Source of the DNA: Humisphaera sp.
Lineage (GTDB): Bacteria; Planctomycetota; Phycisphaerae; Tepidisphaerales; Tepidisphaeraceae
Direction: 5' to 3'
Assembly (NCBI GenBank): GCA_025351525.1
Contig: JANXVV010000026.1
Coordinates: 1 to 13,984, forward strand
DNA: 13,984 nt
The position numbers were made by a program, and so were the translations under genes. The notes under the pieces are model-generated. The model did not search any database, was not told the origin of the DNA, and worked only from the letters and a program-made list of their open reading frames with translations. This document shows positions 1 through 3,940 of the stretch, one piece after another; position 1 is the first letter of the stretch, and the number at the start of each line of letters is the position of its first letter.

Positions 1-1
1 G

Positions 2-412
2 CGGGATGTCAAACTCATCGATGGAAACGACGGGATTTTTCTGGCTATGCCGTCCCGAAAACTGTCCGACCACTGCGGTCGGTGCGGGGATAAAAATCAT
101 TTACGCGCCCGCTATTGCAATAATTGCGGGGGTCGGCTCGACGAGAATCGCCATATGCGGGCGCATCAGGGCGAAGGTCATACGCGTGTCAAACTTCACG
201 CGGATATTGCCCATCCGATCAACGTTGACTGTCGCCATGAGATCGAACGGCGGGTGATCGGTGCGTTTCACCAGGAACTCGTTCGCAGCAAAATGCCGGG
301 TTATTCGGCCCCCAGCCTTGACGGGGAAGATTTGGATTTCTATGATAATCCTGTTACTCCATCGGGAATTGAAGGTGCATTGAACCATCATCAGACGCTT
401 TCGGTTCACTGA
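2..412 (+). CDS. spoVG: SpoVG-family regulator with inserted zinc ribbon (5' partial)
   Basis: The reading frame is open to the left edge, so the start lies outside the window; the ATG at 47 is internal. The first visible residues, RDVKLIDGNDGIFLAMPSRK, match from memory the SpoVG core of Bacillus (VIDGNNGLFVAMPSKR). Further on, DIAHPINVDCRHEIERRVI matches the SpoVG C-terminal DIAHPIN segment and helix. SpoVG is a small nucleic-acid-binding regulator, tied to septation and sporulation in Firmicutes; its planctomycete role is unknown. In Bacillus about seven residues separate these two blocks. Here there are about 47, holding a CxxC-x12-CxxC zinc-ribbon pattern (C26, C29, C42, C45 counted from base 2). 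A 40-residue tail after the helix, rich in P, S, D and H, looks disordered. The family call is strong; the function of the zinc ribbon is inference. An intrinsic terminator follows. Confidence 0.85.
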   Translation, partial: RDVKLIDGNDGIFLAMPSRKLSDHCGRCGDKNHLRARYCNNCGGRLDENRHMRAHQGEGHTRVKLHADIAHPINVDCRHEIERRVIGAFHQELVRSKMPGYSAPSLDGEDLDFYDNPVTPSGIEGALNHHQTLSVH

Positions 413-429
413 AAGTTTTGGAGTGATGT

Positions 430-489
430 GTAGCATGGGCTACCGGCCCATGTTTTTTTGACCGATCATGGGCTGGTAGCCCATGCTAC
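430..489. repeat. Nested 60-bp inverted repeat
   Basis: The arm GTAGCATGGGCTACC (430-444) is the perfect reverse complement of 475-489. Inside it, GCCCATG (446-452) pairs with CATGGGC (467-473), leaving one mismatch (445/474) and a 14-nt loop that contains the T7 run. The element is therefore a near-perfect 23-bp hairpin with the terminator inside. It resembles dispersed intergenic repeats of planctomycete genomes, from memory and unverified. Confidence 0.8.
434..459 (+). terminator. Intrinsic terminator after spoVG
   Basis: A 7-bp perfect stem, CATGGGC (434-440) with GCCCATG (446-452), has a 5-nt loop and is followed directly by seven T (453-459). It lies 21 nt after the spoVG stop. Its 5' half is shared with a larger palindrome, so two RNA folds compete. 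Confidence 0.85.
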
Positions 490-716
490 GCATGAAAAGA
501 TTTAAGATTTTACACACCTTTCGGCTTACGGTCGCTGTACGATAGGCTGGCACCACGGTTTGGCTATCGCCATTCTCCCTGAGAGATTGCAGATAGTCAT
601 CCGCGACCGGCCCACCCCACGCCGCACGAACGATGGCATCATCGCCACGTTCGTTGCAACCCGTTCCATTCGCTTCAAACTGCCGAATGATTCAATGATT
701 TGAAATCAGTAATCCA
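490..716. other. Intergenic stretch between spoVG and the ilvB promoter
   Basis: No convincing gene was seen. A 21-codon frame (633-698) has no Shine-Dalgarno and no run of Ile, Val or Leu codons, so it is not a credible attenuator peptide. The stretch holds a strong hairpin at 624-657: ACGAACG (626-632) pairs with CGTTCGT (648-654), TGGC (634-637) pairs with GCCA (644-647), with one bulged A and a 6-nt loop. Two more GC pairs close it across a bulge. No T tract follows. It lies upstream of the best ilvB promoter, so it is not part of that leader. Confidence 0.5.
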
Positions 717-721
717 TTGAA
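691..721. promoter_or_regulatory. Candidate operator over the ilvB -35 box
   Basis: TTCAATG (691-697) and CATTGAA (715-721) are perfect 7-bp inverted copies separated by 17 nt. The right half-site covers the -35 hexamer TTGAAT (717-722). The placement suits a repressor or a site-overlapping activator. No regulator is identified. Confidence 0.4.
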
Positions 722-745
722 TGAGCCAGTCCACGGCGTTATATT
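717..745 (+). promoter_or_regulatory. Sigma70-like promoter of ilvB
   Basis: The -35 hexamer TTGAAT (717-722), a 17-nt spacer and the -10 hexamer TATATT (740-745) give 4/6 and 5/6 matches to consensus. Transcription would begin near 752, leaving a 5' leader of about 43 nt before the ATG at 795. This also explains why the in-frame TTG at 717 is unlikely to be a start codon: it forms part of the -35 box. Confidence 0.6.
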
Positions 746-794
746 ACCGTGCCGGTCAGGCACCGACGCCTTTATTTGTTTGGGATACATCATC

Positions 795-2549
795 ATGAGC
801 ACACTGCAATCCGACATCAAAATGAAGTCCACCCCCGCCGACATTAAGCCAAAATACAAAGGCAAAATCGGGGCACAGATTCTGCACGAGATGCTGATCG
901 GCCCGCACAAGGTCGACACGATGTTCGGCTACCCGGGCGGGGCGATTCTGCCGGTGTTCGATCAACTGTATAAAACCCCGGCCAAGTTCATTCTCAATCG
1001 CCATGAGCAGGGTTCCGGCCATTGTGCGGACGGGTACTATCGCGCCACGGGTAAGGTCGGCGTGTGCATCGTCACCAGCGGCCCGGCTGCCACCAACATG
1101 GTGACGCCATTGGCCACCGCGCAGTTGGACAGCATCCCGATGGTTGTGATCTGCGGCCAAGTGCCGACGAAAGTAATCGGCAACGATGCCTTCCAGGAAG
1201 CCGATGTCACCGGCATCACCCGCCCGTGTACGAAGTGGAATTATCTCGTGAAGGATGTCCGCGAGTTGCCGCGCGTGATCAATGAAGCGTTCATGATTAC
1301 CACCAGCGGTCGGCCGGGGCCGGTGTTGATCGACTTGCCCAAAGACGTGTCGGCGGGGATGTGCAACGAAGAGGTGGACGACACCCCTCGCGAACACATT
1401 CTCAAGCGCCGCCGTGATGCCAATTCGCACCCGGAACATCAAAAGCAGGCGATGGCCGCCGCGGAACTGATCAACAGCAGCGAAAAGCCCGTGCTGTATG
1501 TCGGTGGCGGGGCAATCATCGCGGGCGCATCGGAAATGGTCCGCAAGGTCGCCAATAAGGCCAACATTCCCTGCACCACCACGCTGCTGGGTATGGGTGC
1601 GTTTGACGAGCATGACCCGAAAGCCCTCTACATGCTCGGCATGCACGGGTCGGCGTTCGCCAATTACGCGGTGCAGGAATGCGATTGCCTGATTGCGGTG
1701 GGTGCGCGTTTCGACGATCGCGTGACCGGCAATCTCGCCAGCTTCGCGCCGCACGCCAAGATCATTCATATCGACATCGATCCGAGTTCGATCAGCAAGA
1801 CGGTCGATGTGGATATCGCCGTCATCGGCGACGCGAAAACATCGCTGGAGTTGATGTACCCGCATCTGGAACACCGTGAGCGAGCCGGCTGGTTTAACCG
1901 GATTCAAGCCAACAAGAAGCGGTATCCGTTTCAGTATCTGGACGACAGCAACAAGGCCAAGCCGCAGTATGTGATCGAGGAATTGCATCGCCAGACGAAT
2001 GGCGACGCGATCATCACCACCGGCGTCGGTCAGCATCAGATGTGGGCCGCCCAGTTTTATCGATGGCGTCACCCGCGCCAGATGATCACCAGCGGCGGGC
2101 TCGGCACGATGGGCTATGGCCTGCCTGCCGCGATGGGGGCGGCGCTCGGCTCGCCCGGTCGCACCGTCATCGACATCGACGGCGACGCCAGCTTCCTGAT
2201 GACCTGCTACGAGTTGGCCACCTGCGCCGAGTACAACATCCCGGTGAAGGTCGCGATTCTGAACAACGATTTCCAGGGCATGATCAAGCAATGGCAGGAT
2301 CTGTTCTACGACAAGCGCTACAGCCAGAGCAGGATGAAGAACCCCGACTTCGCCAAGATGGCCGAAGCCTTCGGCGTGCGCGGCATCCGCTGCGAGCGCA
2401 AGGAAGACGTCGCCAAAACCGTCGAGGCGATGCTGAAGCATGACGGCCCGTGCGTGGTCGATTTCGTGGTCGAGCCGAATGAACATGTGTATCCGATGGT
2501 GCCGAGCGGGAAGGGTTTGCATGAGATGGAGTTGGGGACGCTGGCGTGA
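795..2549 (+). CDS. ilvB: Acetolactate (acetohydroxyacid) synthase, catalytic subunit
   Basis: This is the TPP-dependent enzyme that condenses pyruvate with pyruvate or 2-oxobutyrate, the first common step to valine, leucine and isoleucine. The 584 residues contain the N-terminal TPP-binding domain (about 22-187; FGYPGGA 44-50, catalytic Glu71 in RHEQGSGH), the central FAD-type domain (about 215-360; GARFDDRVTGN 303-313) and the C-terminal TPP domain (about 405-560; GVGQHQMWAAQ 410-420, Mg/TPP motif GDASF 463-467 to NN 490-491, QWQ 499-501). The ATG at 795 was chosen because the upstream in-frame TTG at 717 lies in the promoter. No good Shine-Dalgarno is visible. Oddities are SGPAATN where SGPGATN is usual, and GDASF where bacterial enzymes usually have GDGSF, a form recalled from fungal Ilv2. 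No regulatory subunit gene (ilvN) follows; two small genes do. Confidence 0.95.
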   Translation: MSTLQSDIKMKSTPADIKPKYKGKIGAQILHEMLIGPHKVDTMFGYPGGAILPVFDQLYKTPAKFILNRHEQGSGHCADGYYRATGKVGVCIVTSGPAATNMVTPLATAQLDSIPMVVICGQVPTKVIGNDAFQEADVTGITRPCTKWNYLVKDVRELPRVINEAFMITTSGRPGPVLIDLPKDVSAGMCNEEVDDTPREHILKRRRDANSHPEHQKQAMAAAELINSSEKPVLYVGGGAIIAGASEMVRKVANKANIPCTTTLLGMGAFDEHDPKALYMLGMHGSAFANYAVQECDCLIAVGARFDDRVTGNLASFAPHAKIIHIDIDPSSISKTVDVDIAVIGDAKTSLELMYPHLEHRERAGWFNRIQANKKRYPFQYLDDSNKAKPQYVIEELHRQTNGDAIITTGVGQHQMWAAQFYRWRHPRQMITSGGLGTMGYGLPAAMGAALGSPGRTVIDIDGDASFLMTCYELATCAEYNIPVKVAILNNDFQGMIKQWQDLFYDKRYSQSRMKNPDFAKMAEAFGVRGIRCERKEDVAKTVEAMLKHDGPCVVDFVVEPNEHVYPMVPSGKGLHEMELGTLA

Positions 2550-2561
2550 TTGGGAGCGAGG

Positions 2562-2771
2562 ATGGCTCACAAGTACGCCGGTCTACGCGTTGCCGAAATT
2601 CTGCGAACCAAGAAGGGCAGTGTGCGATTAGCGCCGCTACCCGTTGGCTCGCCGACATGGTCCGAATTTAAAGCAATGGCTTGGCAGCAGATCGAGGATG
2701 GCGCAAAGCGGAATCTGGCGGGATACAAGACAGTCCGCAAGCTCCTCAGCGATCAGAGGTTTGACCGATGA
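2562..2771 (+). CDS. Small basic hypothetical protein (69 aa), first of an overlapping pair
   Basis: The function is not recognised. The ATG at 2562 has a clear Shine-Dalgarno (GGGAG, 2552-2556) 12 nt after the ilvB stop, so it is probably co-transcribed with ilvB. The protein is basic (about 14 K/R against 6 D/E) and has no membrane segment or signal peptide. A middle motif, APLPVGSPTW, is followed by a helix with WQQIEDGAKR and an ending KTVRKLLSDQRFDR. This C-terminal motif gives the impression of a conserved family seen beside an acidic partner in other genomes, but that is memory and unverified. It overlaps the next gene by ATGA (2768-2771), which implies translational coupling. A toxin-like member of a toxin/antitoxin or effector/immunity pair is a possibility only. 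Confidence 0.6.
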   Translation: MAHKYAGLRVAEILRTKKGSVRLAPLPVGSPTWSEFKAMAWQQIEDGAKRNLAGYKTVRKLLSDQRFDR

Positions 2772-3028
2772 TCACCAAAAACGCAAATCTACTTTCGTTC
2801 TTGAATGACCTGCGCGGCGGCAAAATCCACTATCGACTCAGTCAGCACCGCGACGACGCGATCATGGTCGAAGTGGCTGTGCCGGGGGAACGATGGGAAG
2901 TGGAATTCCTGGACGATGGAACGGTAGAAGCTGAAGCGTTTCGGAGTGATGGCTCGATTCATGATGCGTCGATTTTAGAACGGATCATTCGCAGCCACTC
3001 GGATGAGCCAGCCGATAGCACGAGCTGA
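2768..3028 (+). CDS. Small acidic hypothetical protein (86 aa), second of the pair
   Basis: The function is not recognised. The ATG overlaps the previous stop (ATGA) and has AGAGG (2755-2759) as Shine-Dalgarno at 8 nt. The protein is acidic (about 17 D/E against 9 K/R). An N-terminal helix (LLSFLNDLR) is followed by alternating beta-like stretches: HYRLSQHRDDAIMVEVAVPG, then RWEVEFLDDGTVEAEAFRSDG at about 43-62, then a short helix and a disordered tail. The WEVEF-DDG-V-FRSDG pattern looks like a conserved small beta domain of unknown function. Opposite charges, coupling and small size suit a protein-protein pair with the preceding gene. No terminator is obvious after the stop. Confidence 0.65.
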   Translation: MITKNANLLSFLNDLRGGKIHYRLSQHRDDAIMVEVAVPGERWEVEFLDDGTVEAEAFRSDGSIHDASILERIIRSHSDEPADSTS

Positions 3029-3071
3029 AGGTTTTGAGCCGCGACGCATCGTCGTGTTTGTGCGGTTTCAA

Positions 3072-3084
3072 AGGTCATTGACCT
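3072..3084. promoter_or_regulatory. 13-bp perfect palindrome, possible operator
   Basis: AGGTCA-T-TGACCT is a perfect palindrome with a single central base. It sits in the 142-nt gap between the small acidic gene and the ASCH-like gene. TTGACC within it could serve as a -35 box, but no -10 box lies at a suitable distance. The regulator is unknown. Confidence 0.35.
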
Positions 3085-3138
3085 GGTGGCGGTAATGCAA
3101 TTGGCGCATCGACCGGAGGCGTGGCGACGTTACATGAA

Positions 3139-3163
3139 TTAATCGTCCGACCTCGATTAAAAT
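3139..3163 (+). promoter_or_regulatory. Inverted repeat and -10 box just before the ASCH-like gene
   Basis: TTAATCG (3139-3145) and CGATTAA (3154-3160) are perfect inverted 7-mers separated by 8 nt. The right arm overlaps a -10-like hexamer TAAAAT (3158-3163) placed 7 nt before the ATG at 3171. Transcription would then begin at or next to the start codon, giving a leaderless message. The -35 region is weak. Confidence 0.4.
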
Positions 3164-3170
3164 ACTCCGC

Positions 3171-3836
3171 ATGTCCGATCGCAAAACAGTCACTCCCGCG
3201 CAACGCCAAGCCATCGCACGGCTACTGATCGCGACCCTCCGCGAACGCAAGACGATAGCCACCCCGCCGCAGACGATGATCGAGGCTTCCGTGCCGCGCG
3301 CGCGATTCATGCTTTTCGCGCCGCCGCTGGTTCGGGCGATTCTGGATCATCGCAAGACCGTCACCCGCAGGTTGATCTCTCCACAGCCTGCCTCAAGCCA
3401 TTCGGCGCTTCGGTGTCCCCTGGGCTCGCCGGGCGATCGGATCTGGGTCCGCGAGAAATGGGGGTATCGCGCACAGTTTTTCGATCGACGGGCGGGGAGC
3501 CATGGACCCTACGTCTACGCTGCGGATGGGTCGCCGTTGGGGGCGAAGCATCACCCGTGGAAACCCTCGTTGCATATGCCTCGGAAAGCATGTCGACTGG
3601 TGTTGAGTATCACGGAGGTTCGATGCGAGCGAGTGACGAAGATTTCAGTGCGGGAAGCGCTGGCGGAGGGATGTCCCGCCGAGCGTTCGCAAGATCCGGT
3701 AGGGTGGTTTCGCGAAGTCTGGGATCACTACTACGCGCGGGGTGGGCTGGGTTGGAAATCCAATCCCTGGGTATGGGCCATCGCATTCAACGTTCCGGTT
3801 CCCTGCCCGCTTGGTACTCCGAGGGGGGAGGGTTAG
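3171..3836 (+). CDS. ASCH-like protein of phage/prophage type
   Basis: The 221-residue protein carries, from about residue 45, the pattern of a family common in phages and prophages: MLFAPPLVRAILDHRKTVTRR (47-67), CPLGSPGDRIWVREKWGY (81-98), HHPWKPSLHMPRKACRLVLS (126-145), an ERVTKISVREALAEG segment and the end NPWVWAIAFNV. From memory this resembles the ASCH superfamily, beta-barrel proteins proposed to bind RNA or modified nucleotides; no specific role is known here. The first 45 residues are an extra, mainly helical extension; ATGs at codons 36 and 47 are alternative starts. No Shine-Dalgarno is visible. The last dozen codons (PVPCPLGTPRGEG) and the stop derive from an intergenic repeat, so the ancestral end was probably near the FNV. 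It may be a lone relic of phage-derived DNA. Confidence 0.7.
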   Translation: MSDRKTVTPAQRQAIARLLIATLRERKTIATPPQTMIEASVPRARFMLFAPPLVRAILDHRKTVTRRLISPQPASSHSALRCPLGSPGDRIWVREKWGYRAQFFDRRAGSHGPYVYAADGSPLGAKHHPWKPSLHMPRKACRLVLSITEVRCERVTKISVREALAEGCPAERSQDPVGWFREVWDHYYARGGLGWKSNPWVWAIAFNVPVPCPLGTPRGEG

Positions 3837-3929
3837 GGGTAAGAGGTTTTTCTTCGTTGGATAGAGTGCTTAAAAATAAAAAGCAAGACACCTCACCCTG
3901 GCCCTCCCCCCGGGGTACCGGGGGGAGGG
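3813..3929. repeat. G-rich dispersed-type inverted repeat
   Basis: The left arm (3813-3847, beginning GGTACTCCGAGGGGGGAGGG) is an imperfect reverse complement of 3890-3919, which ends CCCCCCGGGGTACC. A 42-nt AT-rich spacer separates them. The right arm also forms its own perfect 10-bp hairpin, CCCTCCCCCC (3902-3911) with GGGGGGAGGG (3920-3929). It resembles the 'CCTCACCCT-GGCCCTC' intergenic repeats found in many bacterial genomes. It lies between convergent genes and supplies the stop codon of the ASCH-like gene. No T tract follows. Confidence 0.7.
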
Positions 3930-3940
3930 GATTGAAAAGA

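Noticed and set aside
560..600. CCCTGAGAGATTGCAGATAG near 575 as a TPP riboswitch core
   Set aside because: Only the CTGAGA string matches; the helices and the second conserved segment are absent, unlike the complete aptamer at 10901-10980.
633..698. 21-codon frame upstream of ilvB as an attenuator leader peptide
   Set aside because: It has no Ile, Val or Leu run, no Shine-Dalgarno, and lies upstream of the better promoter.
756..2570. 604-codon open frame on the strand opposite ilvB
   Set aside because: It mirrors a strongly conserved ilvB gene, has an Arg/His/Asp/Val-rich composition typical of antisense frames in high-GC genes, and shows no recognisable domain.
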